From positions 303,377 through 367,376 of the forward strand of contig NZ_LIPW01000002.1 in the NCBI RefSeq assembly GCF_001418345.1: a stretch of DNA of 64,000 nt. The letters are read 5' to 3'. Below, piece after piece: positions 20,626 through 31,012 of the stretch. The position numbers and the translations under genes are program-made. The notes beneath the pieces were generated by a model. That model worked only from the letters and a program-made list of their open reading frames with translations. It was not told the DNA's origin and made no database searches. The stretch comes from Pseudidiomarina woesei. Its GTDB lineage: Bacteria > Pseudomonadota > Gammaproteobacteria > Enterobacterales > Alteromonadaceae. Positions within the stretch are counted from its first letter, which is position 1. Every line of letters begins with the position of its first letter.

Positions 20626-21981
20626 ATGCATTTAACTTTTTTGGGTGGTTGCGAAACCGTCACTGGTTCAAAGTATTTACTGGAAACCGATACCACTCGT
20701 GTGTTAATTGATTGCGGCTTATTTCAAGGCTACAAATGGTTACGGCGGCGAAACTGGCAGCCTTTGCCTATGGGCATTCAAAACGTCGATGCTATTGTGC
20801 TGACTCATGCGCATTTAGATCATTCAGGCTTTATTCCAGTACTTTATAAACATGGTTTTCGCGGGCCAGTATTTACCCACCATGCAACTGCCGATTTGTG
20901 CGGGTTGCTGTGGCCAGATAGCGGTCGAATTCAAGAAGAAGATGCCAAATTCTATCAGCGTCACAAATTATCACGCCACCAACAACCTGAGCCCTTGTAT
21001 GACGAAGCAACGGCTGACGCGGCGTTAAAATTGCTACACTCGGTTGATTTTAAAACACAGTTTAATGTGGGCGATATTACCTTTTGTTTAAACCCTGTCG
21101 GCCATATTCTGGGTGCTGCCAGTGTCATTGCTGAGCACAATGGCAAACGAATTGGCTTTAGCGGTGATGTAGGGCGGCCTAACGATATACTGATGAAGCC
21201 ACCTGAGCCAATGCCTGCGGTTGACGTGCTGTTGCTCGAGTCAACTTACGGTGATAGACGTCATCATCCTGAAGACCCTTGGCAGCAGCTTACCGATGTG
21301 GTCAATGAAGCAGCCGGCAATGGCGGTGTATTGCTTATCCCGAGTTTTGCTGTGGGGCGAGCGCAAGTGCTTGAGCACATGTTGGCAACACTCATGGCTG
21401 AACGAAAAATACCGCGCTTACCAATTTTTTTAGATAGCCCAATGGCCATTAAAGCGTCCGATATTTATAGCCGCCATCATGAATTTCATAAGTTAACAGC
21501 AGCACAGTGTCATGCCGCTGACCAAGCTGTAACCGAAACCCGCAGCGTTGAAGACTCAAAAGCTATTGCCAAACAAACCGGGCCGCACATTATTATTGCC
21601 GGCAGTGGTATGGCTACAGGGGGGCGTATTTTGCACCACTTTAAACATTGGTTAGCTGATCATCGTGCAACGGTATTGTTTTCTGGTCACCAAGCTGGTG
21701 GTACTCGTGGCGCCAAAATGTCGCAAGGGGTTGAGCGCATCAAGGTACACGGGGAGTGGTTACAAGTAAAAGCCCGTATTCGCCACCTTGACGGGTTGTC
21801 GGGGCATGCTGATTACAGTGAAATTGGGGACTGGTTAAAAAACTCACAGCTGCCGCATGACTTGCAAGTTCACTTGGTACATGGCGAGCCCGACGCGCTT
21901 GAGGCGATGTCTGACTACCTAAAGCAGACCACTTCGTACGACGTTAATATAGCGGACTATATGGGTGTGTTGCATTTGTAG
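20626..21981 (+). CDS. Beta-CASP metallo-beta-lactamase-fold hydrolase
   Basis: A 451-residue zinc hydrolase of the RNA-processing beta-CASP group (YSH1/CPSF73-like). Motifs: THAHLDHSGFIP (HxHxDH) near residue 64, VGHILGAAS near 157, SGDVGRP near 175, the beta-CASP motif SGMATGGRILHHFKHW near 327, and LSGHADYSEI near 390. Bacterial members are putative ribonucleases with unknown targets. It starts 20 bases after the PLD-family stop with AGGAGC before the ATG, so it likely shares that transcript. Confidence 0.85.
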   Translation: MHLTFLGGCETVTGSKYLLETDTTRVLIDCGLFQGYKWLRRRNWQPLPMGIQNVDAIVLTHAHLDHSGFIPVLYKHGFRGPVFTHHATADLCGLLWPDSGRIQEEDAKFYQRHKLSRHQQPEPLYDEATADAALKLLHSVDFKTQFNVGDITFCLNPVGHILGAASVIAEHNGKRIGFSGDVGRPNDILMKPPEPMPAVDVLLLESTYGDRRHHPEDPWQQLTDVVNEAAGNGGVLLIPSFAVGRAQVLEHMLATLMAERKIPRLPIFLDSPMAIKASDIYSRHHEFHKLTAAQCHAADQAVTETRSVEDSKAIAKQTGPHIIIAGSGMATGGRILHHFKHWLADHRATVLFSGHQAGGTRGAKMSQGVERIKVHGEWLQVKARIRHLDGLSGHADYSEIGDWLKNSQLPHDLQVHLVHGEPDALEAMSDYLKQTTSYDVNIADYMGVLHL

Positions 21982-22020
21982 CCGCCCAAGCTCGATGTGT
22001 GAACGCTGAGCGGCGCACGG

Positions 22021-23382
22021 TTACACCAGTAACATGACTACCGCGGTGGTTAACACCGCCAAAATGATATTTAGCGCCATACCTTCGCGGACCATGGTCT
22101 TAATGGTTAATCGTTCAGCCGCAAAAACAATAGAGTTGGGTGGCGTAGCAACAGGTAAGCAAAACGCACAGCTACAGGCAATTGCTGCTGGAATCATCAA
22201 CATTTCAGGTGGCAACTCTAAAGCAAAAGCCGCGGCAGCAAGCACCGGCATCAGTAACGTCGCGGTAGCGGTATTTGATGTGACTTCGGTTAAGAAACTG
22301 ACAGCCAGCGCCAAACTTAAAATAAGTAACCACAAGGGGAGGCCGGCAAGCCCTTGCAGGCCGTCACCAATAATAGTGCTTAGGCCGCTGCTCACAAAAC
22401 CATTTGCAAGTGCAATACCGCCAGCAAATAACAACAAAATTCCCCAAGGAATAGCGACAGCATCGCGCCATTCAAGCAACGCATTGTTGTTATTATCTTG
22501 CCAGATAAACAACGCAAGAACGCCCATAAATGCCACTGTGGCGTCGCCAACACCCCCCAGCCCGAGCCATGAGCTCCAACCACCAAACGGGGCAGTGCGG
22601 GTCATCCACAACACAATAACTACCCCAAAAACAAGTAACACCCGTTTTTCAGCGCTTCGCATTGGCCCAACCGCTTCAATATGTAGCGAATTTTGTGCGG
22701 TTAAGTTGCGCGTAAGCCACCAAGCCATTACCGGAATAGCAACAACCACAAGGGGCAAACCAATAGTCATCCAGCGCATAAAACCAAAGTTAGTGCCGGT
22801 CATATTTTCATAAACAGAAGCAAAAATAAGGTTGGGGGGAGTACCTATGAGAGTTGCGATACCGCCTACCGAAGCAGAATAGGCTAAACCGAGCAGCAAA
22901 GCGCGCTGAAAATTAATGTCGTCACTGCTGTCTGCAAGTGCCAAGGCCACAGGAAGTAGGGCCAAGACAGCCGCCGTGTTAGAGATCCACATTGATAAGA
23001 ACGCCGTAGCCACCATAAAGGCGAACACCATACGCCGTGCACTGGTTTGCCCAAGGCGGCGTACCACACCCATGGCAATACGTTTGTGCACACCACTAAT
23101 TTCAACCGCTTTGGCGAGCATAAACGCTGCCATAAACAATAAGATTATTGGGTTACCCAGTGCTGCAGATACCTCACCAACATTGGCAATGTTGCCCAAC
23201 GGTAACAGCACAAAGGGCAGCAGCGAGGTTACTGGTAGCGGCAAGGCTTCGGTTATCCACCACCAAGCCACCCAAATGGTGGTGGCAAGTGTCCATGCGG
23301 CCGCTGGCGGCATATTAAAGCCAAAAACAGCGATAAAATAGCCAATAATGGCAGCCGCTGGGCCGGCAATGCGATGCAGCAT
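22021..23382 (-). CDS. DASS/SLC13-family sodium-coupled carboxylate transporter
   Basis: A 453-residue polytopic protein with about 11-12 helices. Family motifs include WWITEALPLPVTSLLPFVLL near residue 40, FLSMWISNTAAVLALLPVAL near 130 (SNT), and a second SNT in TEVTSNTATATLLMPVL near 370. These define the DASS permeases for succinate, citrate and similar anions. The exact substrate cannot be told. It reads toward the beta-CASP gene and is divergent from the BCCT transporter. Confidence 0.85.
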   Translation of the reverse strand: MLHRIAGPAAAIIGYFIAVFGFNMPPAAAWTLATTIWVAWWWITEALPLPVTSLLPFVLLPLGNIANVGEVSAALGNPIILLFMAAFMLAKAVEISGVHKRIAMGVVRRLGQTSARRMVFAFMVATAFLSMWISNTAAVLALLPVALALADSSDDINFQRALLLGLAYSASVGGIATLIGTPPNLIFASVYENMTGTNFGFMRWMTIGLPLVVVAIPVMAWWLTRNLTAQNSLHIEAVGPMRSAEKRVLLVFGVVIVLWMTRTAPFGGWSSWLGLGGVGDATVAFMGVLALFIWQDNNNNALLEWRDAVAIPWGILLLFAGGIALANGFVSSGLSTIIGDGLQGLAGLPLWLLILSLALAVSFLTEVTSNTATATLLMPVLAAAAFALELPPEMLMIPAAIACSCAFCLPVATPPNSIVFAAERLTIKTMVREGMALNIILAVLTTAVVMLLV

Positions 23383-23503
23383 GAATTTTTTCCTTTTATG
23401 GGTGAATAACCTAAGCTAATAAATTATCAGAACTGAACGCGATTTGAAATTTTTGCTTTATACGCATAGGGTTAAATAACAAATTCAACAAGGAGTAAGG
23501 CGA

Positions 23504-25540
23504 ATGGCACATACCAAACCTAAATGGAACTCCGCAATACTACTTCCGGTTTTTATACCGGCTGTAGCTGTTATTGCTTTGTTGGTGATTGGTACTTTAA
23601 GTAACCCAGAATTAGCTGGCAATGTTTTTAGTGACGTACTGGCCTGGATAACGAAAGACTTTGGCTGGTTTTACATGCTTGCTGTAGCCATCTTTCTGGT
23701 GTTCATCGTTGGGGTTGCGGTATCAAAGTGGGGGCGTATTAAACTTGGCCCTGATCACGCAGAGCCCGAATATAGTTTCCCTGCATGGTTTGCGATGCTG
23801 TTTTCAGCCGGTTATGGTATTGCCTTGCTGTTTTTTGGTGTGGCAGAGCCCGTGCTGCATTACGCCAACCCTCCAGTCGGGGCTGCAGAAACCGTTGACT
23901 CGGCTAAGCAAGCTATGCAAATAGCTTACTTTCACTGGGGTTTCCATATTTGGGCCATATACGGTTTAGTTGGTTTGGTGTTGGCATACTTTTCGTTTCG
24001 TCATGGCTTGCCATTATCAATGCGTTCTACGTTGTACCCTATTATTGGTGAGAAAATTCATGGGCCAGCCGGGCATGCGGTAGACACCTTTGCTATTTTG
24101 GGCACCATGTTCGGTATTGCCACCACATTGGGTCTGTCGGTCATTCAAATAAACGCTGGCTTGAACTACTTGTGGCCCGAAATACCTATTAGTACCACAG
24201 TACAAGTTATCGCTATTGGCGTGATCACGTTGTTTGCCATTATGTCGGTGGTTGCCGGCTTAGACAAAGGCGTGAAGCGTTTATCTTATGTGAATATGGT
24301 TTTGGTACTGCTTATTTTATTCTTTGTGTTCTTCTCGGGGCCAACAGTACATATTCTAGAAACTTACTTGCAGAATACAGGCTCGTACTTGAATAATATT
24401 GTTGAGCGTACCTTTAATCTGCAAGCTTATTCACGCAGCGACTGGATTGGTAACTGGACGCTATTCATCTTCGGTTGGACTATTGCTTGGGCGCCGTTTG
24501 TCGGCCTCTTTATCGCGAAAATTAGCCGCGGCCGCACAATTCGCCAATTTGTGTTTGGCGTTATGTTTGTTCCTACCATGTTTACCTTCTTCTGGTTTAG
24601 CGTATTTGGCGACACCGCGCTAAATATGATCATGAATGAAGGTTATACAACGCTGATTACCGAAGTACAAAATGATGAAGCTATTGCGTTATTTAAGCTT
24701 TATGAAAACTTACCGTGGACGAATCTATTGTCTATTGCCACTGTAATTCTTATTGTAACTTTCTTTGTTACGTCATCAGATTCAGGCTCCTTGGTTATTG
24801 ACTCGCTAGCTTCAGGTGGTGTGAGTGAAACTCCTGTATGGCAACGCGTGTTTTGGGCAACCCTTGAAGGTTTAGTGGCCGGTGTGCTGTTATTAGCTGG
24901 TGGGTTAGGGGCACTGCAAACAGCGTCAATAACCAGTGCTTTACCGTTTGCCGTGATTATTCTGATAGCAGCCTTTGGCATGTGGCGAGCCCTCGTTATT
25001 GAAGGGCATCAATACCAAAGCTTGAAAACCGCTATGCGCACACATCGACGTGGTGTTCACGCTGGGCCTGGGTACTGGAAGAAGCGTCTAGCTGGAGTGG
25101 TTGATTTTCCGCGACAAACCGAAGTGCGTGAGTTCATTGAGCATACGGTTACGGAGTGTCTTGGCGATGTTGCCAAAGAGCTAGGTGGTAAAGGCTGGGA
25201 TGCTAAAACACACTATGAAGCGGAGAACATTCGCGCAATTTTGACGGTACAGAAGGAAAATGAAGTCGACTTTAATTATGAAGTTCGCATGCGTGCGTAC
25301 CAACGACCTCAGTTCGCTATGAGTGGTGATAAAAGCGATAAGCGCGATCGTGAGTATTATCGTGCCGAAGTGTTTTTGCGCCAAGGCGGGCAAGCCTATG
25401 ACTTATATGGTTATGAACCGAATGATATTATCAATGACGTGATTAACCAGTTTGAGAACTACTTGCAGTTTATGCATATTTCACCGGCCAGCTTGCCGTG
25501 GAACTTGCAAGAGCATGATGACGACTTAAAAACGTCGTAG
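23504..25540 (+). CDS. BCCT-family (BetT-like) betaine/choline/carnitine transporter
   Basis: A 678-residue secondary transporter with 12 predicted helices and a long soluble C-terminus of about 170 residues, as in BetT-type proteins where the tail senses osmolarity. Conserved features: FHWGFHIWAIYGLVGLVLAY near residue 146, the Gly-rich helix GTMFGIATTLGLSVIQINAG near 199, and the WTIAWAPFVGLFIAKISRGR signature near 325. Likely imports osmoprotectants, fitting a marine or saline habitat. The ATG follows AAGGAGTAAGG. Transcription ends at a strong hairpin shared with the next gene. Confidence 0.88.
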   Translation: MAHTKPKWNSAILLPVFIPAVAVIALLVIGTLSNPELAGNVFSDVLAWITKDFGWFYMLAVAIFLVFIVGVAVSKWGRIKLGPDHAEPEYSFPAWFAMLFSAGYGIALLFFGVAEPVLHYANPPVGAAETVDSAKQAMQIAYFHWGFHIWAIYGLVGLVLAYFSFRHGLPLSMRSTLYPIIGEKIHGPAGHAVDTFAILGTMFGIATTLGLSVIQINAGLNYLWPEIPISTTVQVIAIGVITLFAIMSVVAGLDKGVKRLSYVNMVLVLLILFFVFFSGPTVHILETYLQNTGSYLNNIVERTFNLQAYSRSDWIGNWTLFIFGWTIAWAPFVGLFIAKISRGRTIRQFVFGVMFVPTMFTFFWFSVFGDTALNMIMNEGYTTLITEVQNDEAIALFKLYENLPWTNLLSIATVILIVTFFVTSSDSGSLVIDSLASGGVSETPVWQRVFWATLEGLVAGVLLLAGGLGALQTASITSALPFAVIILIAAFGMWRALVIEGHQYQSLKTAMRTHRRGVHAGPGYWKKRLAGVVDFPRQTEVREFIEHTVTECLGDVAKELGGKGWDAKTHYEAENIRAILTVQKENEVDFNYEVRMRAYQRPQFAMSGDKSDKRDREYYRAEVFLRQGGQAYDLYGYEPNDIINDVINQFENYLQFMHISPASLPWNLQEHDDDLKTS

Positions 25541-25563
25541 CACTCGTTGCTCTGCCAACGATG

Positions 25564-25598
25564 AAAAACCACCGGCCTAAACCAGGTCGGTGGTTTTT
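25564..25598. terminator. Bidirectional terminator between BCCT gene and the GGDEF/EAL gene
   Basis: A 15-bp stem (AAAAACCACCGGCCT with AGGTCGGTGGTTTTT, one G-T pair) and a five-base loop, with A-rich and T-rich flanks on both strands. It lies between convergent genes, and the last codons of the minus-strand gene, including its TAG, run through it. Confidence 0.85.
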
Positions 25599-28500
25599 AA
25601 ATACATAATTAAATCGGCTAAAGCCATGGGGCGCACATAGTAAAAACCTTGGGCAAAGCCACAGCCATATTGTTTCAATAACTGCACTTGCTCGCCAGTT
25701 TCAACCCCTTCAGCAACCACTTCAAGCCCCACTTGATGAGCCATATTGATAATACCTTGCGTAATGACTTGGTCGCTAGAAGACTCACTCAGTTCTTTAA
25801 TGAAAGCACGGTCTACTTTTAATTTAGATACAGGTAAAGTTTTTAAGTAACTCAAGCCTGAGAAACCGGTACCAAAATCATCAATGGCAACGCCAATGCC
25901 TAAATTTCGCAACCGCTCAAGAACCTGAATGGCATTTGATGTATTTTCCATCAAAATACTCTCGGTTAACTCCAGCTCCAGCATGTGAGTTGGTGTGTTA
26001 GTTTCGGCTAAAATTTGCTCAATTTGGTCGAAAAAATTGGCTCTATGAAACTGCAACGCTGATAGGTTAACCGCGACACGGGGCACTCCATGCTGCTGCA
26101 AAATGTGAATATCAGTACATGCTTGCCGCAATGACCAAGCTCCGGCCGGAATGATCTGCCCTGTAGCTTCAGCTAGGGGAATAAATTCACCTGGCGATAC
26201 ACTACTTCCGTCTTCTTTGGTCCAGCGCATAAGCGCTTCTACAGAGGCTAATTTACCCGTGTTTAGATCGATAATCGGTTGATAGTGTAACTGCAAGCTT
26301 TCAGTATCGATGGCATGCTGAAACTGACTACGCAAGATAATATCGCTTTGCGACATTGATTTACGCTGACTACTGAAAAACTGGTAGTGATTGCGACCTT
26401 GTTGTTTAGCGCGAGCCATAGCCACATCAGCTTGCTGTATCAAGGTAACCGCTTGTTTCACTTGTGGGGTATAAAGAGTCACCCCAATGCTTGCGGTGAG
26501 GTAGATTTTTTGCTGGCTGCCAAGTGCACCCACCTGGTAGGGTTCATCAATGAACTGCATGGTGTGTTTTACGAATTCTTCTACCTGCGCTTGCGAGCTG
26601 AAATTGAACCGTACAAACACAAATTCATCGCCGCCAAAACGTGCCACCAAATCATTTTTCTGGCTTAAAGACTCTAACCGTGCTGCGGCTTGGCGCAATA
26701 TTTCATCGCCTACTTCAAGCCCTAATTTGTCATTAACTGGCTTAAAACCATCTAAATCGATAAACAGCACAGCCATAACGCCATCGTGTGGACCTTGCTG
26801 CTGCTTTTGAATGAGCTCGTGCAGGTGTTGCTCAAGGGCGGCCCGATTTAGTAGGCCGGTTAAACCGTCATGGCCAGCTTGATACGCTAACAGCGCCGCT
26901 TGCTCTTTCAGGTGGGTGACATCTTTTCCGATACCAAAGGTGCCGAGTATTTTGCCACTAACGATGATTGGTAAATTGGTAATATCGAAAATCTTTGGGG
27001 TTTTAGTGGTATAGGTTGCAATTTGAGTCTCATAACGTTGACTCTCACCTTCACTCGTTACTTGCTTAAAAATGTTACCGACTCTAATTAATTCTTGGTC
27101 ATTTAAAAACACCCCAAAGTGCAATTGCAGTGCTTGTTCACGGGTAACTTCCACTTGCTCACAGAACGCATCGTTGACATGAGTAAATTGCCCATCACAG
27201 TCTAATGAAAAGACCGGATCGGGGTGGTGACTGAATAAGCTTTTAAAGCGCTGCTCGTTTAGCGTAAGTTCATGTTGCTGTTGTCGTAATTTTCGTTGTG
27301 TACGTGCCAAGCGCAAACTGTGGCGGCGCAGCGCAGCGTTTTGCTCAATCATAAGTACAAATGCAAGGCTAAATAAAATACCAAGCGCCACGATAGCGGT
27401 ACGCATGTTTGCTGCGGTGCTAAGCTCTTTGAAGTCGTACAACGTGGCATGCAAGGTTAGCTCAGGCCCGTGCGACATAGCTAGAGTCGTGCTTGCCAAT
27501 ACTAATTCATTATTATGGCTTGGTTTATTGCTTTCAAAACTACGCTCAACAGTTTCGTTTAGTTGCGTATAAATTTTAATATGGTCATTGATTAGGCGTA
27601 TGGTAGGGTTCATCATGCGATTTAAATCGAACACCGCAAACAGAAATCGAACGTCGCTAACTTCCTCACCAATTGGCACCATCATCACAGCCAATGCGGT
27701 AAACTGCGTATTTATAAAAGGTACCTCGGGAATTAAAAAAGAAGTATCTGAATGGTCTTCCATCAACCATTGCTGAACTTCTGCATCGGCCAGTATGCTA
27801 TGACCGGACTTTAGTGCTGATTCGCTAAACTGATGCCACATTGATGAACGAGATTCATTTAACGCGGTCACGCTCAATAAATGCGGAATGTCGCGCAGGT
27901 AAGCTTGAACATCGGCATGTTTATTGAAAGGTTGGTTATTGCGAGCAGCTACTTCCCAGCGTTCGGTCATGCGTTCCATTAATTGCACATTAACCATTGC
28001 CATGGTAGCGCGAGCATTGGCGATGCGTTCAATTTCACGTTCAGCTTCGTTCTGAATATCTTTTAAACTGTGGTAGCCCATGAAATACCAGAGCGACCCG
28101 GTTAGCACAATACACAGAGTGCCAACCAACATGGCGGGCTTTGATGGCAGTGCAGGGCGTTGGTTTCGCTGTAATGAAAGCAACTGATAGGCAATACCGA
28201 TAATTAGGAACAGTACCCCAGCCAAACTGGTTATATCAGGGTGTGGGCCAACCAGCATAAAGCCATCGGGAGTGGCGTGCAGGGCTAACATGGCGGTTGA
28301 GACAATAATAACCAGTGCGGAGGTGACACGTATCCACAGCCGTTGTATGGGATGATCTGGATTCAACCCCAGCATAACACTGAGTATGGTACACAAAACA
28401 ATAGTGGCGGACGAAAACGTGGCTTCTACCTGGTTTAGCCACGACATAAACAAAATGTTCGCTAAGTTCGTTCCAACTAACAGGCTGTGCAGAGCAAGCA

Positions 28501-28741
28501 ATAAAATGCCAATACAAGCTGCTCGCTGTATTGCTGGGCGTTTAAACAATAGTCCGGCAATGGCTAAACCAATGGCAATGCTCAGTAGTGAGGCTGTGTT
28601 TGATAACATGCGCTCAAACAAGCTCTCAGGTTCTACTACTGTATTCATCAAAAAACCAAGCGCACCTATGGTTAAGGTTGCGATGAGCATGGTGAATAAG
28701 GCCGCCGAGACGACATAAGGATTTACGCGAAGCTTGGCCAA
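25577..28741 (-). CDS. Membrane sensor with PAS, GGDEF and EAL domains
   Basis: A 1054-residue c-di-GMP enzyme. The N-terminal third has about six to seven helices, then a large periplasmic-looking region (about 240-440) with a helix at its end, anchoring a sensor. A PAS domain starts near 500 (FKSLFSHHPDPVFSLDC). GGDEF near 720 keeps the active motif RFGGDEF. EAL begins near 800 (VEALMRW), with DDFGTGFSGLSYLK later. Both catalytic signatures look intact, so synthesis and hydrolysis are possible. It is monocistronic; its 3' end lies inside a terminator. Confidence 0.88.
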   Translation of the reverse strand: MAKLRVNPYVVSAALFTMLIATLTIGALGFLMNTVVEPESLFERMLSNTASLLSIAIGLAIAGLLFKRPAIQRAACIGILLLALHSLLVGTNLANILFMSWLNQVEATFSSATIVLCTILSVMLGLNPDHPIQRLWIRVTSALVIIVSTAMLALHATPDGFMLVGPHPDITSLAGVLFLIIGIAYQLLSLQRNQRPALPSKPAMLVGTLCIVLTGSLWYFMGYHSLKDIQNEAEREIERIANARATMAMVNVQLMERMTERWEVAARNNQPFNKHADVQAYLRDIPHLLSVTALNESRSSMWHQFSESALKSGHSILADAEVQQWLMEDHSDTSFLIPEVPFINTQFTALAVMMVPIGEEVSDVRFLFAVFDLNRMMNPTIRLINDHIKIYTQLNETVERSFESNKPSHNNELVLASTTLAMSHGPELTLHATLYDFKELSTAANMRTAIVALGILFSLAFVLMIEQNAALRRHSLRLARTQRKLRQQQHELTLNEQRFKSLFSHHPDPVFSLDCDGQFTHVNDAFCEQVEVTREQALQLHFGVFLNDQELIRVGNIFKQVTSEGESQRYETQIATYTTKTPKIFDITNLPIIVSGKILGTFGIGKDVTHLKEQAALLAYQAGHDGLTGLLNRAALEQHLHELIQKQQQGPHDGVMAVLFIDLDGFKPVNDKLGLEVGDEILRQAAARLESLSQKNDLVARFGGDEFVFVRFNFSSQAQVEEFVKHTMQFIDEPYQVGALGSQQKIYLTASIGVTLYTPQVKQAVTLIQQADVAMARAKQQGRNHYQFFSSQRKSMSQSDIILRSQFQHAIDTESLQLHYQPIIDLNTGKLASVEALMRWTKEDGSSVSPGEFIPLAEATGQIIPAGAWSLRQACTDIHILQQHGVPRVAVNLSALQFHRANFFDQIEQILAETNTPTHMLELELTESILMENTSNAIQVLERLRNLGIGVAIDDFGTGFSGLSYLKTLPVSKLKVDRAFIKELSESSSDQVITQGIINMAHQVGLEVVAEGVETGEQVQLLKQYGCGFAQGFYYVRPMALADLIMYLKTTDLV

Positions 28742-28804
28742 GATGATTGCCTTTTATTATTTATGTTCTTATTTCGTCACTATATGTAACAAGCCAGTTG
28801 TCGG

Positions 28805-29254
28805 TCAACTAGCTTGCAACGCCATAAGTATACGATCGGCATCTGGGCCTAAAAATTTAGGTAAAAAGTCGATTTTTTTAAAGCCATACTTTTCATACAA
28901 GGCAATTGCTGCATGGTTGTATGGCGCAACAGTAAGCTTTATTTGTGTTGCTGACTCTGACTTGGCCGCCAAGCCATTTAAATAATAGGCCAACAGCTGT
29001 TTACCGACGCCTTTCCCTCGGGTTTGTTCAGCAATTAACACAGACATAATCCACTGTTCATTAGCTTGCCCAGGGGCTGCTAACAAATACCCAAGAACAC
29101 AGTCGGCTTCGCAGTACACAATGAAACCGGCTGGCCATTGTGCAAGAGCTTGGTAAAAAAGAGCGGCGGGGTAGCCCTCGTGCGCGTAGGTCGCTAACTC
29201 GAGGGCTTCAATTTGCGCAATGTCCTGCGCTTGTGCCAAACGAACCTCAGCCAT
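28805..29254 (-). CDS. GNAT-family N-acetyltransferase
   Basis: A 149-residue single-domain GNAT protein. The acetyl-CoA pyrophosphate-binding motif A appears as QTRGKGVGKQLLAYYL near residue 78, preceded by the strand WIMSVLIAE. The C-terminal motif B is NHAAIALYEKYGFKKID. The acceptor cannot be predicted; small-molecule or peptide amines are typical. It begins at the last base of yceI-like, so the two are probably co-transcribed. Confidence 0.8.
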   Translation of the reverse strand: MAEVRLAQAQDIAQIEALELATYAHEGYPAALFYQALAQWPAGFIVYCEADCVLGYLLAAPGQANEQWIMSVLIAEQTRGKGVGKQLLAYYLNGLAAKSESATQIKLTVAPYNHAAIALYEKYGFKKIDFLPKFLGPDADRILMALQAS

Positions 29255-29838
29255 TAGCGAGTAAACTGTACGCTGAAGGTAACAGGCACGTTGTAGTCAA
29301 TACGTTGCAGACCCGCAATTTCACGCAGTTGGTCAATTCCTGCAACTAAACCAAAAGCTTTGGCGTCGATATTTATCGGTTGAGTTGTGGTCGCCAAAAA
29401 GCGGTCGCTGCCCAAGCGAGTTACTTGCAGGGCGCTTTGTATGGTTTCGCTTTTACCGGCAATGAACACTGTAATATCAACCATTAGCTGCAACGAGTCG
29501 CTAACCGGCATGTCAGTCAATAGCTTCTCTTCTAAATTCGCCGTTGCGCTGACTATACTGTAGTCTTCAGCATTGAATAAATGCTTTAACATACGCTCGT
29601 TACGAATCGGAATTTGTGTGTCTAGGCTAGTCACCGGTATTTCAATGGTCACTTCGTTATCTGCCCATGAGCCTTGAATGTCAGTAAAACGGTGGGTTTC
29701 ATCAACATGGTCATTTTTGACGGACACAAAATTCAGTACAGAGCTATCGCTGTCTAATTGCCAAGTGTCGGCCAGTGCGGCAGTTGATGCGATGCCTAAA
29801 GAAGCGGCGCTTGCTAAAAAAATATGTTTCAGAGACAT
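29254..29838 (-). CDS. YceI-family periplasmic lipid-binding protein
   Basis: A 194-residue protein with a signal peptide ending near residue 23 (TAALA-DTWQLD). The mature part begins WQLDSDSSVLNFVSVKNDHVDETHRF, the first strands of the YceI lipocalin-like barrel that binds isoprenoid or polyprenyl chains. The pattern ADNEVTIEIPVTSLDTQIPIRNERM is family-typical. In other bacteria YceI proteins respond to base or membrane stress. It precedes the GNAT gene with a one-base overlap. Confidence 0.82.
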   Translation of the reverse strand: MSLKHIFLASAASLGIASTAALADTWQLDSDSSVLNFVSVKNDHVDETHRFTDIQGSWADNEVTIEIPVTSLDTQIPIRNERMLKHLFNAEDYSIVSATANLEEKLLTDMPVSDSLQLMVDITVFIAGKSETIQSALQVTRLGSDRFLATTTQPINIDAKAFGLVAGIDQLREIAGLQRIDYNVPVTFSVQFTR

Positions 29839-29977
29839 ACATTTACTCCTCTTGTTGGGCTATACAAGATAGCATAAAGTGGGACTTTGCTCGAGCCTTA
29901 CGCTGAAGCTGCAGCTTAAATTCGTGTTTAGGTGTATCATGTCGCTGCACATCACACAGGAGACAGGATTAACAACC

Positions 29978-30841
29978 ATGTATACGGACTCACTAACAAA
30001 CTTGTTCAATGAATTTCAATTTTCCGAGCAACTGTTTCGTCCGGTTATTGCGACGTTAATTCTTATTTCCGCAATTTTGCTTATTCGAGCAATTTTAGCC
30101 AAATTTATTCGAAAAAGTGTCAAAGCTACCGATCTACGCCGGCGCTGGTTAGTGCAGACGCGGAATGTTCTTTTATTGTTCATGGTGCTTGGCTTAATGC
30201 TAATTTGGGCTGAAGAGCTGCGTACGTTAGCGTTGGGTATTGTAGCGATAGCTGTGGCCTTTGTGGTGGCCACAAAAGAACTCATTATGTGCTTAACCGG
30301 CAGTCTAGTAAAGTCGGGCGGAAGTGCTTTTAGTATCGGTGACCGTATTCAAATAAAAGAGTTTCGCGGTGACGTGATTGATCAGAATTTGCTGGCAACC
30401 ACTATTTTAGAGGTTGGCCCTGGCAAGTTTTCTCATCAACGCACCGGACGCATGATAGCGATTCCTAATTCGTTGTTTGTGTCTGAACCTGTGGTGAATG
30501 AAAGCTACACCCATGACTTTGTACTTCACGTTTTTACCGTTCCGTTTAAGCGTGAAGATGACTGGCCTGCCGCGCAACAGGCTTTGTTAGAGTCGGCCAA
30601 TCGTCATTGTGCAGATTATGTGGAACAAGCGAAGCGTTACATGCAGCGTATGAGTGATCACCGCGGTATTGACGTTCCCTCAGCCGAACCTCGAGTAACA
30701 ATATCTGTACCTGCCGCGGGCGAAATTCATCTAATTATTCGTTTCCCTACCAAATCTGGAATGCGTAGTTATATGGAGCAATCGATACTCAATGATGTGT
30801 TTCAAAACAATACGTTTACCCGAGTTACTGAGAAAAACTAA
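29978..30841 (+). CDS. Mechanosensitive ion channel (MscS) family protein
   Basis: A 287-residue protein with one or two N-terminal helices (about residues 22-45 and 65-95), then an MscS beta domain. The beta domain is visible as KSGGSAFSIGDRIQIKEFRGDV near residue 118, followed by IPNSLFVSEPVVNESY near 162. The conserved G/A-rich pore helix is only partly recognisable (LGIVAIAVAFVVATKEL). It would relieve turgor on hypo-osmotic shock, or is a regulatory relative. The frame is open from 29879 with ATGs at 29939 and 29978; I chose 29978 because AGGAGACAGG lies upstream. Confidence 0.75.
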   Translation: MYTDSLTNLFNEFQFSEQLFRPVIATLILISAILLIRAILAKFIRKSVKATDLRRRWLVQTRNVLLLFMVLGLMLIWAEELRTLALGIVAIAVAFVVATKELIMCLTGSLVKSGGSAFSIGDRIQIKEFRGDVIDQNLLATTILEVGPGKFSHQRTGRMIAIPNSLFVSEPVVNESYTHDFVLHVFTVPFKREDDWPAAQQALLESANRHCADYVEQAKRYMQRMSDHRGIDVPSAEPRVTISVPAAGEIHLIIRFPTKSGMRSYMEQSILNDVFQNNTFTRVTEKN

Positions 30842-31012
30842 CACCTTGGCACATGCCTAAATAGCGAATGTTATATTGCTTTTCATTGCAAAGATTTCTA
30901 TGCTTTTCCGGTGTCAATCATAATATACGAATGTTTATAAAAAGTTATCTATCTCCCGATAGATGAGTAGGGATACAGCACTAGGAAAGGACTCCAACTA
31001 ATTCGGCTGCCT

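Noticed and set aside
22034..22813. Plus-strand 259-residue frame antisense to the DASS transporter
   Set aside because: A shadow of the transporter coding sequence, with low-complexity composition and no domain.
30842..31010. c-di-GMP riboswitch or other structured RNA in the gap before the small secreted protein
   Set aside because: The GEMM core sequence and its pairings were not found; only a short hairpin and tandem heptamers are visible.
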